Of a stretch of DNA of 64,000 nucleotides, positions 1-11,063 are shown piece by piece. Below the pieces are notes generated by a model, which was not told where the DNA came from, made no database searches, and worked only from the letters and a program-made list of their open reading frames with translations. The stretch's first letter is position 1; each line of letters begins with the position of its first letter. The DNA comes from Saccopteryx bilineata (taxonomy: Eukaryota > Chordata > Mammalia > Chiroptera > Emballonuridae), in the NCBI RefSeq assembly GCF_036850765.1, contig NC_089490.1, positions 106,262,574 to 106,326,573 on the forward strand. The letters run 5' to 3'. Position numbers and translations under genes: made by a program.

Positions 1-1160
1 AAGATTGTTATTCATCCTGACAAAACAGCTGCTGGAGAACATATGTGAAGATTCAATGCTCCAACTGTAGACAAAGTGGCAATTGTTATAGTCGGAGATC
101 AATCCCAACCTAGAGATATTGTTCTTCATTGGAGAAACAATCAATTGACAAAACTTGCAGAAACTCATCGATGCTACAGTGCCCTGAAATATCCAATCAT
201 TTTTTGGGATGGTGCCGATGGATATCGCTTCAATGTTAAGATGATAAATCCAGTCAGTGGTGAAGAAACAAATATGAAATGCAGTGCAATGAACTATTAT
301 TCATACCAATTAATGATTCAAGAGAATGAAGACAATCACATTTTGAAATGCTGTCAATTGTTTCACTAATACATCATAGAAATATATGCAAAAATCAAAA
401 CAGAACATTTGATATTCGTCCTTTTGAATCAGACCAAGCTTTGCTCTGAAGAATATGTTCATTTGTGAGATGCAGTAGTAAATGATGGTAATACAACTAC
501 CGTTGGAAGACTAATGATTTTGCTATCTTTATATACGGGCAGTCCATGTTATGTGCATGAATATGCTCAAGATTCAATTGCCTATGTTTGTCACTACAGA
601 CATCCAGACCTATTCATTACATTCACATGCAATCCAGCTTGGGACGATATACAACAGCTCTCACTTCCTGGTCAATCGCCAGTGGATAGGCATGACATCA
701 CAGCACATATTTTCAGACAGAAGCTGAAATTGCTGATGGATTTCATGGTAAAAATGAAGTGTTTGGGTCTGTGCGCTGTAAAAAATTAATGAGCAATGTC
801 GTAGCAGCAACAATCTTGACAGGACCTTTCAAAGGTGAAGATGTCCTCATTCCTCACATTCCTATGATTCCAAAGGATATGCCATTTCAATTTAAGAGAT
901 TGCAGTTCCCAATTCGATTGGCGTTTGCAATCACCATCAACAAAGCTCAGGGCCAATCTGTAGAATTGTGCGGTTTAGATCTACACACGGATTGCTTCTC
1001 ACATGGACAGTTATATGTGCGTCTTCTAGACTCCGTAAACCAGAAAATCTCTATATCTGTACAGACAATGGAACAACAAAAAATATTGTATACCCACAAG
1101 CATTGTGAAATTAAACATATTAGAAACGTGTGCTTTCTCTTTTCTTTCTTTTCCATTTAA
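1..1160 (+). pseudogene. Broken Helitron Rep/helicase coding remnant
   Basis: Translated pieces read as Helitron replicase. 76-369 and 514-780 match the Helitron_like_N region; the stretch PDLFITFTCNPAWDDI is its hallmark. 787-1160 matches the C-terminal helicase part, with KRLQFPIRLAFAITINKAQG and GQLYVRL. Stops at about 46, 367, 409 and 469 and a junction near 750-790 that skips the HUH nuclease core and most helicase motifs show it cannot make a working protein. The complete protein would nick and peel one DNA strand for rolling-circle transposition. Confidence 0.8.
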
Positions 1161-1200
1161 CCAGACTGAGCCACTGCAATGCATGGCTGGGTACAGCTAG
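1..1200 (+). mobile_element. Helitron, 3' part (starts before the window)
   Basis: The element runs in from the left edge and ends with CTAG at 1197-1200 followed by T, the classic Helitron 3' end (CTRR, insertion between A and T). A GC-rich segment just before it (about 1171-1192) could form the usual terminal hairpin. Decayed coding sequence joins a Helitron_like_N region (about 1-750) directly to the last part of the Pif1-like helicase (about 780-1160), so most of the helicase has been lost by internal deletion. Its last 25 bases resemble those of the Helitron at 44377-46330, so the two belong to one family. Confidence 0.85.
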
Positions 1201-1627
1201 TGAATTAATAAAACATGAACTGTGCTTACCTGTCTATGATTAAATATTCACTGAGAAAGAAGTAATCGTGAGTCTACAATGTTATATGTGCCGTGTCGTG
1301 TTTCAGTAAGAAGTACACAAAGCCATTTGCACGCTCGGTATATCGCACTCTCTCAAGGTCTCTGGTGCGGAGCATATGTGTCTCATAATTGCATCTCGCT
1401 GTACTGTACTGATCCTTGACGAATTGTCATGTCAAATACAAATATGTCACATCACACACAATGGATTGACTCTGCATTGATTGAATATGGACATTTACAG
1501 ATTAGTCTTCCAATATCAGAAAGGAGGACACGTAGGAGGACACTTTTCAAGAGAGGATGGAACTTACAGAAGAAGGACTGTCCTCCCTAAAGGAGGATGA
1601 TTGGTCACCTTAACATTGGGGTTCTGG
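1201..1627. other. Unclassified, CpG-containing sequence
   Basis: No gene is visible. The stretch has more CpG than its surroundings (about 1290-1440). At about 1520-1610 it repeats GGAGGACAC-like motifs and an inverted TGTCCTCC/GGAGGA pair, suggesting an unrecognised short DNA transposon or LTR fragment. I cannot name the family. Confidence 0.3.
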
Positions 1628-1718
1628 TGGGATAGCTCAGCTAGTTAAAGTGTCCTCCCAATAGGCCAAGGTTGCGGGTTCAATTCCTCATCAAGACACA
1701 TACAAGAATCAACCAATG
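1628..1718 (+). repeat. SINE-V (Ves-like) head
   Basis: A tRNA-like head with GGATAGCTCAG and GGTTGCGGGTTCAATTCC, ending in ACATACAAGAATCAACCAATG, which is the usual Ves body. It is cut short by the SINE-B that follows. Confidence 0.7.
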
Positions 1719-2060
1719 GCCTGACCAGTAGTGGCACAGTGGATAGAGCATCAACCTGGGACACCAAGGTCTCAGGTCCAAAGACTTGAGGTTATTGGCT
1801 TGAGCGCTGGCTCATTTGGCTTGAGCGCAGGGTTGCTACTTTGAGCAGGGGATCATTGACATGATCCCCAAGGTCACTGGCTTGAGCAATGTTTCACTGT
1901 CTCGGCTTGAGCCACCCCACCCCCCTAACCCCCTGCCTTCAGGGCACATATAAGAAGCAATTAATAAACAACTAAAGTGCTGCAACTACAAGTTGATGCT
2001 TCTTATCACTCTCCTTTCCTGTCTGTCTGTCTCTGTGGCTTAAAAAAAATAAAAATACTA
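1719..2060 (+). repeat. SINE-B
   Basis: Starts GCCTGACCAGTAGTGGCACA, has the GCTTGAGC-rich middle, the CTGTCTGTCTGTC tract and a short A-rich tail. Confidence 0.8.
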
Positions 2061-2335
2061 CATTGGTGAAGGGAGAAGTGGGATGAAAGGTGAAGGGGAC
2101 TAAGAGGTACAAACTTCCAGTTATAAAATATATAAGCCACAGAGCTGTAATGTACAAGTCAGGGGACATAGTCAATAATATTATAATAACTTTGTGTGGT
2201 GACAGATGGTTACTAGACTTAGTGTGTTGATCACATTGTAAAGCATATAAATGTTGAATCACTAGGTGATACATATAAAACTGATATAATATTGTATGCC
2301 AACTATACTTCAACTATTTTTTAAAAATATATCAT
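2061..2335 (+). repeat. Old LINE-1 3' end
   Basis: Contains the L1 3' UTR signature GTGACAGATGGTTACTAGAC followed by GTGATCAC-like text and TATGCCAACTATACTTCAA before an A-rich end. Similar pieces lie at 5770-6000 and 13956-14372. Confidence 0.65.
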
Positions 2336-2590
2336 ATCTTAAAGCTTTACTTTACCCCACTTCCCTATGAGGTGGTTGCAGGGTCTTTAGATCTCAGGCT
2401 AGCACAATATTATTAGCCCTGAGTGGATAGCAATAATTTTACTCCTGACATGAATGAATGGATACATTTTCATTGACCTTCCCTTGCTTTTAGTGGTGCT
2501 GCTACTAGCATTTTGATTTTCTGTTCTGGTTCCAATCCCAGCAGAATAATAATGTTATTTTAATTATATATTGCATTGTTCTGGCTTCTT

Positions 2591-2919
2591 TTTTTTCCTT
2601 TTCTTTCAGGGACAGAGAGTCAGAGAGAGGGATAGATAGGGACAGACAGGAATGGAGAGAAATGAGAAGCATCAATCATCAGTTTTTTGTTGCGACACCT
2701 TAGTTGTTCATTGATTGCTTTCTCATATGTGCCTTGACCGCGGGCCTTCAGCAGACCGAGTAACCCCTTGCTCAAGCCAGCGACCTTGGGTCTAAGCTGG
2801 TGAGCTTTTTGCTTAAGCCAGATGAGCCCGCGCTCAAGCTGGCGACCTTGGGGTCTTGAACCTGGGTCCTCCACATCCCAGATCGATGCTCTATCCACTG
2901 CGCCACTGCCTGATCAGTC
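2591..2919 (-). repeat. SINE-B with clear TSD
   Basis: A minus-strand SINE-B (reads CTGATCAG at its right end). It is flanked by the duplication TGTTCTGGCTTCTT at about 2577-2590 and 2920-2933. Confidence 0.85.
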
Positions 2920-3135
2920 TGTTCTGGCTTCTTTAACATGACTGTTGGATTTTTTTTTCCAGGGGACAGGCTTTTTGCAGCACTGGAATGCTGGTGGCTG
3001 AGATTTTTTTAGGGACATCTGGGCATTGAGTAGTCATCTGGGGATGAGGATGTAGCCTTGTTGATGCTGTCTGGTTTAAGGACAAGGCAAACCCAATTAT
3101 TTCTGACCATTCTCTTCAATGGATACTCATGTATA

Positions 3136-3175
3136 AAAAAAAAAAAGAAAGAAAGAAAGAAAAGGAAAGAAAAAA
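3136..3175. repeat. A-rich GAAA simple repeat
   Basis: A poly-A run followed by repeated GAAA units. Confidence 0.8.
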
Positions 3176-3230
3176 GACTATACAAAACTGTTCAAAGCTG
3201 CTTTATTATAATAGTTAAAAACTAGAAATA

Positions 3231-3610
3231 GGCCCTGGCCAGTTGGCTCAGTGTTAGAGCGTCTGCCTGGCGTGCAGGAATCCCGGGTTCAATTCCCGGC
3301 CAGGGCACACAGGAGAAGCGCCTATCTGCTTCTCCACCCCTCCCCCTCTCCTTCCTCTCTGTCTCTCTCTTCCCCTCCTGCAGCCAAGGCTCCATTGGAG
3401 CAAAGATGGCCTGGGCGCTGGGGATGGCTCTGTGGCCTCTGCCTCAGGCGCTAGAATGGCTCTGGATGCAATAGAGCGACGCCCCAGAGGGGCAGAGCAT
3501 CGCCCCCTGGTGGGCATGTCGGGTGGATCCCAGGCAGGCGCATGCGGGAGTCTGCCTCCCCGTTTCCAGCTTCAGAAAAATGCAAAAAAACAAAACAAAA
3601 CAACCCCCCC
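3231..3610 (+). repeat. SINE-A
   Basis: Full-length copy from GGCCCTGGCCAGTTGGCTCA to the CAGCTTCAGAAAAATGC end and A-rich tail. The tRNA-like B box GGTTCAATTCC is present. Confidence 0.88.
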
Positions 3611-3891
3611 AAAAAAACCTAAAAATAATCAAAAGTTCATTGATAGGAGAATAAAAAACTAAGTTTGATATGTTCATATGATAAAATGCTACTCTGCAAA
3701 TAAATGAAACAAATTATGAATATACTCAACAAAAGGTGTTGAGAAAGCCCTGACAGAAAAAATAGACATGTTATATACATAATCCATTTTGCACTGCTGA
3801 TATAACAAATGATCACAAACTTAGTGCCTTAAACAAAATATTTGTTATTGTAAAGTTCTGTAGAGGTCAATTCAAATCTCACTGAACTAAA

Positions 3892-4266
3892 TTTTTTTTT
3901 TTTTTTTGGTATTTTTCCGAAGCTGGAAACGGGGAGAGACAGACAGACTCCAGCATGCGCCCTACCGGGATCCACCCGGCACGCCCACCAGGGGGGCGAC
4001 GCTCTGCCCCTCCCAGGCGTCGCTCTGTCGAGACCAGAGCCACTCTAGCGCCTGGGGCAGAGGCCAAGGAGCCATCCCCAGCGCCCGGGTCATCTTTGCT
4101 CCAATGGAGCCTCGCTGAGGGAGGGGAAGAGAGAGACAGAGAGGAAGGAGAGGGGGAGGGGTGGAGAAGCAGATGGGCGCTTCTCCTGTGTGCCTTGGCC
4201 GGGAATCGAACCCGGGACTCCTGCATGCCAGGCCGATGCTCTACCACTGAGCCAACCAGCCAGGGC
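3892..4266 (-). repeat. SINE-A with TSD
   Basis: Minus-strand full-length copy. The TSD CTCACTGAACTAAA lies at 3878-3891 and 4267-4280. Confidence 0.9.
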
Positions 4267-4605
4267 CTCACTGAACTAAAATTAAGATGTTAAGCTACTG
4301 TTGCAACTTGTCTACAAGCTAAAATTATATCAAAATAAAACATGACAAAAAAGTTAAGCTGGGAACAGGGAGATGGGAAGTTTCTGTGGCAGTCCTCTCA
4401 CCAGCGCAGAGAGAAAAGTCGTACATAAATGTGCTGGTTCTGCTTTTATTCTCTGTGGCCACCTTTCTTCTAATACTGTCTGTATTTTTGGCTGAATAAA
4501 GCATTACTTACAGCCAAGGTGTAGGTGGTCTATTTCAGCAGCTTCAAAGGAAGACAGATTTTGCAAAATTGAAAGCATTCATTTAAAAATAATAGAAGCC
4601 CTGGC

Positions 4606-4769
4606 CAGAGGTAGATTTAACCACGGGCGCACTGGGTGTGCGCCCTGGGCCCCAATTTCTGAAGGGCCCCGCAAAACCCCAACTTTACAACTTTACACTT
4701 TTTTCTAATGTAAGGAGCCCAATATTTTCTTGTGCACCAAGGCCCTCAACCGACCCTAATCTGCCTCTG
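4606..4769. mobile_element. hAT-type MITE (164 bp)
   Basis: Terminal inverted repeats CAGAGGTAGATT and AATCTGCCTCTG bound a 164-bp element without coding capacity. The 8-bp target duplication GCCCTGGC / GCCCCGGC (4598-4605 and 4770-4777) is the size made by hAT transposases. It sits inside the head of a Ves-like SINE. Confidence 0.75.
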
Positions 4770-4870
4770 GCCCCGGCCAAGTAACTTAGTTGGTTAGAGC
4801 CTTGTCCTGATATATATGCCAGGGTATGGGTTCGATCCGAAGTCAGGGCACATACAAGAATTAACCAATG

Positions 4871-5209
4871 GCCTGACCAGGCAGTGGCGCAATGGATAGA
4901 GCGTCGGACTGTGATGCAGAGGACCCAGGTTCGAGACCCCGAAGTCGCCAGCTTGAGCGCGGGCTCATCTGGTTTGAGCAAAAAGCCCACCAGCTTGAAC
5001 CCAAGGTTGCTGGCTCCAGCAAGGGGTTACTCGGTCTGCTGAAGGCCCATGGTCAAGGCACATATGAGAAAGCAATCAATGAACAACTAAGGTGTTGCAA
5101 TGCGCAATGAAAAACTAATAATTGATGCTTCTCATCTCTCTCCGTTCCTGTCTGTCTGTCCCTGTCTATCCCTCTCTCTGACTCACTCTCTGTATCTGTT
5201 AAAAAAAAA
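4871..5209 (+). repeat. SINE-B inserted in SINE-V
   Basis: Flanked by the exact duplication AGAATTAACCAATG at 4857-4870 and 5210-5223. Confidence 0.9.
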
Positions 5210-5350
5210 AGAATTAACCAATGAATGAATGCATAAATAAGTGGAATAACAAATCGATGTTTCTCTCTGTCTCTCTCTCTGTCTCTCTCTCCCTCCTTCT
5301 ATCTCCCCCCCCTTCCCTCTTTCTAAAATCAATAAATAAATTTAAAAAAA

Positions 5351-5769
5351 TAACAGAGACCTCAGTGTCCTGGATGGCAATTTGGGGGCCCTAAACCAGT
5401 TTGTAATCAGAATGTGTAAACTTGCAAAATGTTCTTTACATGAAACAGAAAAAGGGAACAATGCACACTGTACCCACTTTACCAATGTAAAAAAAAAGTG
5501 TTTTCTTCCAGTGCTCTCCCATGGTTTAGTTCTTATATGTAGTCTTTCTTCTGATTGTTCTTTTTATCAGATTGTACCCCTATCATTGTATAAAACAGTA
5601 TCCTGAGAATGCTTATTTACTGACCTAATTATGTAATTGTCTAACCATCAATACTTTTGAAGAGATGCTGGCAACCTAGCCCTAAACTCTGTTTAGCTAG
5701 AGCCAGATCCTGCTCATACTGGAGCAAGTTCTATATTTCTAAGATTCTAAAGTTGGGTAAAAAAGGTGA
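5351..5769. other. No gene seen; unclassified sequence
   Basis: Non-coding sequence without a recognisable repeat or conserved frame. Confidence 0.4.
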
Positions 5770-6000
5770 GGTGTTAAAGTCAAACTTGGTAGTTACAAAA
5801 CAGTCACAGGGATGTGGGATGTAAAGTACAGCATAGAGAATACAGTAGATGATATTGTAATAAATATGGTGTCAGATGGGTACTAGACGTATTGGGATCA
5901 CTTCGTAAGTTATAAAAATGTCTAAGTACTATGCTATATACCTGGAACTAATATAAAATAATGTCAACTGGACTTGAAAAATTAAAATTAAAAAAAATTT
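5770..6000 (+). repeat. Old LINE-1 3' end
   Basis: Same L1 3' UTR type as at 2061-2335, with GTGTCAGATGGGTACTAGAC and TATACCTGGAACTAATATAA, ending A-rich. Confidence 0.65.
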
Positions 6001-6136
6001 TAATTCCAAGAGGTGAGGCAAAAAAAATCAAGGTAGCTCCAGTTTATGGTAACTGCTCTTCAGAATACTAGTCTAGTACAAATAAAATCCACTCCCTCTA
6101 CCCACTGAGTGAAACTTTTACATTATCAGAAAAAAA

Positions 6137-6440
6137 GCTGGCCATGGCCCATGGTTCTGTGGATAGAGTGTTGGCCTGGCATATGGATGTCCCAGGTTTG
6201 ATTCCTGGTCAGGGCACACATGAGAAGTGACCATCTGCTTCTCTTACCCTTCTTCTCCCCCTTCTCTCTCTCTCTTCCCCTCCTGCAGCCAGTGGCTTAA
6301 TTGGTCAGAGTGCTGGCCCCAGGTGCTGAAAATAGCTTGGTACTCAAGCATTAGCTTTAGACAGGGTTGCTAGGTGGATCCTGGTCAGGGAACATGTGGG
6401 AGTCTGCCTCATTATCTCCTCATCCCACTTAAAAATAATA
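6137..6440 (+). repeat. Diverged SINE-A relative
   Basis: Older copy with TTCTGTGGATAGAGTG and the SINE-A-like body ATGAGAAGTGACCATCTGCT. The tRNA-like B box is GGTTTGATTCC. Confidence 0.7.
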
Positions 6441-6464
6441 ATAATAATTTAAAAATTAATAGAG

Positions 6465-6655
6465 ATAAAGCATTTTTTAAAAATTACTAATTTTAGAGAA
6501 AAAAGAAAGGAAAGAGAAACATTGACTTGTTCCACTTATTTATGCATTCATTTGTTGATTGTTGTCTGTGCCTTGATCCCCTGATGAAGAATAGAAACTG
6601 AAATCTTGGAGTATGGGACGATGCTCTAACCAACTAAGCAACCCAGGCAGCACGG
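6465..6655 (-). repeat. SINE-V, minus strand
   Basis: Reads on the plus strand as an AAAGAGAAACATTGAC-type tail and ends in GATGCTCTAACCAACTAAGC, the reverse of the Ves head. Confidence 0.7.
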
Positions 6656-6786
6656 TGGAGTCCTTATGAAAGGATTAGTGCCCTTATAAGAAGAGACAAA
6701 AAAGAGTTTGCTTCTTTTTTGCTCTCCATCATATGAGAATATAACCAGAAGATGACTGTCTATAAACCAGAAAGAGGATTTTCACC

Positions 6787-7170
6787 GACCCTGGCCAGTT
6801 GGCTCAGTGGTAGAGCATCGGCCTGGCATGCAGGAGTCCCGGGTTCGATTCCCAGCCAAGGCACACAGGAGAAGCGCCCATCTGCTTCTCCACCCCTCCC
6901 TCTTTCCTTCCTCTCTGTCTTTCTCTTCCCCTCCTGCAGCCAGGGCTCCATTGGAGCAGGGATGGCCCGGGCGCTGGGGATGGCTCCATGGCCTCTGCCT
7001 CAGGTGCTAGAATGGCTCTGGTTGCAACACAGCAACGCCCCAGATGAGCAGAGCATTGCCCCCTGGTGGGCATGCCGGGTAGATCCCGGTCGGGCGCATG
7101 CGGGAGTCTGTCTGACTGCCTCCCCATTTCCAACTTCAGAAAAATACAAAAAAAGAAAAAGAAAAAAAAA
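6787..7170 (+). repeat. SINE-A with 18-bp TSD
   Basis: Full-length copy with the exact 18-bp duplication AGAAAGAGGATTTTCACC at 6769-6786 and 7171-7188. It looks recent. Confidence 0.92.
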
Positions 7171-7336
7171 AGAAAGAGGATTTTCACCAAGAACCTGACC
7201 ATGGTGGCACCCTGATATTGAAATTTTGGTCTCCAGAAACAAATGTTTGTTGTTTAACTCAAAAGAAAAGAAATATCTCTTCCTCTCTCTTTCTTTCTTT
7301 CTTTCTCTGTTTCTCAATTTTTGAACGGTTTTATTT

Positions 7337-7661
7337 TATTTTTTTACAGGGACAGACAGAGAGTCTGAGAGAGGGATAGATAGGGACAGACAGACAGGGA
7401 CGGAGAGAGATGAGAAGCATCAATCATCAGTTTTTTGTTGCGACACCTTAGTTGTTCATTGATTGCTTTCTCATATGTGCCTTGACCGTGGGCCTTCACC
7501 GAGTAACCCCTTGCTTGAGCCAGCGACCTTGGGCTCAAGCTGGTGAGCTTTTTGCTCAAGCCAAATGAGCCTGCGTTCAAGCTGGCGACCTCGGGGTCTT
7601 GAACCTAGGTCTTCCACATCCCCTTCGACGCTCTATCCACTGCGCCACCGCCTGGTCAGGC
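7337..7661 (-). repeat. SINE-B
   Basis: Minus-strand copy flanked by GAACGGTTTTATTT / GAATGGTTTTATTT. Confidence 0.88.
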
Positions 7662-7679
7662 TGAATGGTTTTATTTTTA

Positions 7680-7920
7680 ATAGTTGGCTCTCTAATACAT
7701 TTGGAATTTATCTGGATGCCTGGTATGTGGAATGTATCCAATTTTACCTCCCCCCCCCCAAATCATGTTTCTTTTGTTCCATTTAAAAATTCATCTTTTC
7801 CTTCTTGGTTTGAGATGTTACCTTTATCAACATTAAATTTCCAAATGCTCTGGGATCTATTTCTAAATTTTCTTTTTTGCTCACTGTTTCATTTGTGCAC
7901 CAATACTGTTTTTAATTATC
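7680..7920 (-). repeat. Probable ancient LINE-1 fragment
   Basis: AT-rich sequence resembling L1 ORF2 read backwards, such as TTGGAATTTATCTGGATGCC. It is heavily diverged. Confidence 0.4.
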
Positions 7921-7942
7921 ATGTAGACTTTAAATGTTTTAT

Positions 7943-8304
7943 TTTATTTTTGTTTGTTTGTTTTATTTTTTTACAGAGACAGAGAGTGAGTCAGTGAGAG
8001 GGATAGACAGGGACAGACAGACAGGAATGGAGAGAGATGAGAAGCATCAATCATCAGTTTTTCGTTGCACATTGCAACACCTTAGTTGTTCATTGATTGC
8101 CCTCCCACACGTGCCGTGACTGCGGGCCTTCAGCAGACTGAGTAACCCCTTGCTGGATGGAGCCAGCGACCTTGGATTCAAGCTGGTGGGCTTCCCACTC
8201 TAACCAGATGAGCCCGCGCTCAAGCTGGCGACCTCGGGGTCTCGAACCTGGGTCCTCTGTATCCCAGTCTGACGCTCCATCCACTGCACCACCGTCTGGT
8301 CAGA
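7943..8304 (-). repeat. SINE-B with 18-bp TSD
   Basis: Minus-strand copy flanked by TAGACTTTAAATGTTTTA at 7925-7942 and 8305-8322. Confidence 0.9.
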
Positions 8305-8359
8305 CTAGACTTTAAATGTTTTAATGTCCACCAGGAAGTGTTCCCCTTTCCCCACTATT

Positions 8360-8965
8360 GCTCCTTTTTTATTTTTTCAGAGCACCCCTTGTGAGCACTT
8401 ATAAACTTTAATTTCATAATTTGTAGCCCAGTATTTGGATTTTTGCAGCTTGAGCTCTGAAGCTGCTTGCAGAACATAACTTTGCTCTTCTGAGCTCCAG
8501 AACTGCCCACACAGCCAGCAGCCCTTTCCCTCCCCCGTACTGATTGTACTGTCAGATAAACTGTACTCCTTGCATCATTATTAAATAATACCCCCTGCAC
8601 TATGACTGTGTGGTCAAAGACAGCCCTTTGGTTGTGCAAGCCTGGGCTGAAGCTAAGACTCAATAAATGCTTAATCATATATTATCCATTGTTCTCTCCT
8701 TGCAACTCTATTAGCTTGACCACTGAGTCAGCCAACCATTGAAAGTCCAGTTGCCTTCACCCATTAGAAAATAAATGATGTATGTTCCTCTGGTCTTATT
8801 TCTCTATCCACCAATCGCTTTGATCCTCAGCTCCTTGCAACTTTTGTCTTTATAAACCTTGCCCAACCCCCCTTCATTTTGGAACATATTCTCACTTCAT
8901 ACCAAAGACTATATTTCCCAGTTTGCAAATTGTTACCTGAATAAACTCTCTATATTTTTTAAAAA
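8360..8965 (+). mobile_element. Possible solo LTR
   Basis: The stretch has the order of signals expected in a retroviral LTR: a CCACCAATCG CCAAT-type box near 8809, a TATA-like TTTATAAACC near 8850, then AATAAACTC near 8939 as polyadenylation signal. No TG...CA ends or target duplication could be fixed, so the borders are guesses. It could instead be unique sequence. Confidence 0.35.
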
Positions 8966-9126
8966 GTTATCTCCAGAATTTTATTTATAATTACTACTGT
9001 TGTTTGTCTTTTGATATAAACTTTATACTCAATTGTCACTCAAATGGAAGAAATGCCTGACGGTATTTTTAAATAGAATTGCAAAACTTTCGTAGAGTAT
9101 TTTAGAAGGTTGACATTTTTTTCTTT

Positions 9127-9461
9127 CTTTTTTTTTTAGTGAGACAGACAGACAGACAGACAGAAAGGGAGAAAGATGAGAAGCCTCAACTCACAGTTGC
9201 AGTACCTTAGTTGTTCATTGATTGTTTCCTCATATGTGTCTTGACAGGGGGACTCCAGCAGACCCAGTGACCTCTTGTTCAAACCAGCGACCTTTTGGCT
9301 CAAGCTAGTGACCATGGGGTCATGTTTACGATCCGATGCTCAGGTCGGCAACCCCACACTCAAGCTGGTGAGCCCATGTTCAAGCCGGTGACTTTAGGGT
9401 TTCAAACTTGGGTCCTCACCAGACCTACACTCTATCCACTGTGCCACCTCCTGGTCAGGCA
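9127..9461 (-). repeat. SINE-B, older variant
   Basis: Minus-strand copy with the longer CAAGCTGGTGAGCCC middle and a GACAGACAGACAGACAG tail side. Confidence 0.8.
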
Positions 9462-9464
9462 AGG

Positions 9465-9950
9465 TATCATTTTTTATCTTGTTGAATATTGACTATCTTT
9501 GTGATATCTATGGGGATGATTGTATGATTTTTCTTTTTAACTGTTAGATTGATGAATTATATTTATGACTATATTAATATATTAGTGAATATACTAAAAT
9601 CCACTCTTGCACTCCTGGAATAAGTACCACATTGGGGCTTGTTTTATTCAGTCTAACAATCTTTGCCTTTTAAATCTTACACCAATTGACATCTAATCTA
9701 ATTAGTGATGTGAGTACTGCTTAAGTCTACCATTGTGCTATTTGTTTTCTAATTTTTCCCTGATCTTTGTTCCTCTTTACCTTTTATCCTGTTTTCCTTT
9801 GCATTAATTGAATATATTTTATGGCTCCATTTTATCTCCACTATTGGCTGAGTAGTTATTTATCTTTTTTCTATTTTTTAGGAGTTGCTCTAGTATTTAC
9901 AATATAAATCTTTAAATGACTACCCTGTACTTTCAAACCCTATTAAAACA
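9465..9950 (-). repeat. Ancient LINE-1 ORF2 fragment
   Basis: Contains CTTGCACTCCTGGAATAAGT followed by ACCACATTGGGG, the antisense form of a conserved L1 ORF2 region. No frame remains. Confidence 0.5.
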
Positions 9951-10783
9951 CTTCATGTGAAATATAAGACCCTTACAACAGGTATTTCCATTTACTGACT
10001 CCATCTTCTGCTCTGTTCCTGTCATGCGTTTTACTTGTACATTTGTTATAAACCCCATTATACAACGTAAACAGTCAATTATCTTTTAAAGGTGTTAAGA
10101 GTGAGAAAAGCTATATTTTACATATAGCTTCATATTTCATAAAGCTGCTTTTCTGGTTAACAACATCATTTGCTAGGAGGGAAACTAAATTCTGCCTGTG
10201 TAATCTATGTTGGTCAGATAAATATCTTAGTTTCCAAGTTATTATAAACCAGAAGAGCTCCATTAATTTTGTACAGTTTGTACTTGTGGGATGCTTCTGA
10301 TCTCAGTCAATAATTCACACACACATACAAAACTTGAGGACATGTCTAGGTGCTAGAATTCAGGTTTACTGATGCAATCAATTGGTTATTGAAACTATTA
10401 ACACTTATCCATTTGCTCAACTTCTCTCTGTTCATTCATTAGTTATAGAGAATTAATAATTAGCTATGTGCCCAAATCCAAGTGAGGTACTGGCAATATG
10501 AAGAAAAAAGGTGCTGGCAATATGAAGAAAAAAGGTGCAGCCATTCCCCGGAGGCTCTCCAGACATGGTAGGTTTTAACTAGAAAGAGTAAATGTAGCTT
10601 TTAAAACACATTAATCAGTGTTTTCCTCTTCAGCATCCATGGTCATTTCTCCCATAATTCTCCCTAAGTTTTCATAATAATATGGTATAATGTTAAAATT
10701 ATTATGATCACAATAATGCAGTTACCAGTTTCCTTATATACATGTTGGGCAGACAAAATATAATATATTATGCTCACTTTGTT
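9951..10783. other. No gene seen
   Basis: AT-rich non-coding sequence. It contains a short tandem duplication of GGCAATATGAAGAAAAAAGG near 10490-10540 and no recognisable repeat family. Confidence 0.4.
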
Positions 10784-10800
10784 AAAGATGGTGCTGCCCA

Positions 10801-11046
10801 GCCTGACCTGTGGTGGCGCAGTGGATAAAGCGTCAACCTGGAAACGCTGAGGTTGCCGGTTCAAAACCCTGGGCTTGCCTGGTCAAGGCACATATGGGAG
10901 TTGACGCTTCTTGCTCTTCCCCCTTCTCTCTCTCTCCCCTCTCTATAATGAATAAATAAAATCTTAAAAAAAAATAAAAAATTTTAAAAAAAGATAGGTT
11001 AAGGAGAAGATGTGCATTAAATAAAATAATTAAGAAAGAAAAAAAA
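10801..11046 (+). repeat. SINE-C with extra 3' sequence inside its TSD
   Basis: The SINE proper is about 10801-10990. Between its A-rich end and a second A-run lies about 45 bp of non-SINE sequence (10993-11037). The 17-bp duplication AAAGATGGTGCTGCCCA at 10784-10800 and 11047-11063 encloses both, so the extra segment was inserted with the SINE. Confidence 0.85.
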
Positions 11047-11063
11047 AAAGATGGTGCTGCCCA

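Larger units (their letters stand above)
4598..5350 (+). repeat. SINE-V interrupted by a MITE and a SINE-B
   Basis: A Ves-like SINE whose pieces are 4598-4605, 4770-4870 and 5224-5350, ending with AAATCGATGTTTCTCTCTG and a pyrimidine tract. It was broken first near its 5' end by a hAT-type MITE and again by SINE-B, so it is the oldest layer of the nest. Confidence 0.8.
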
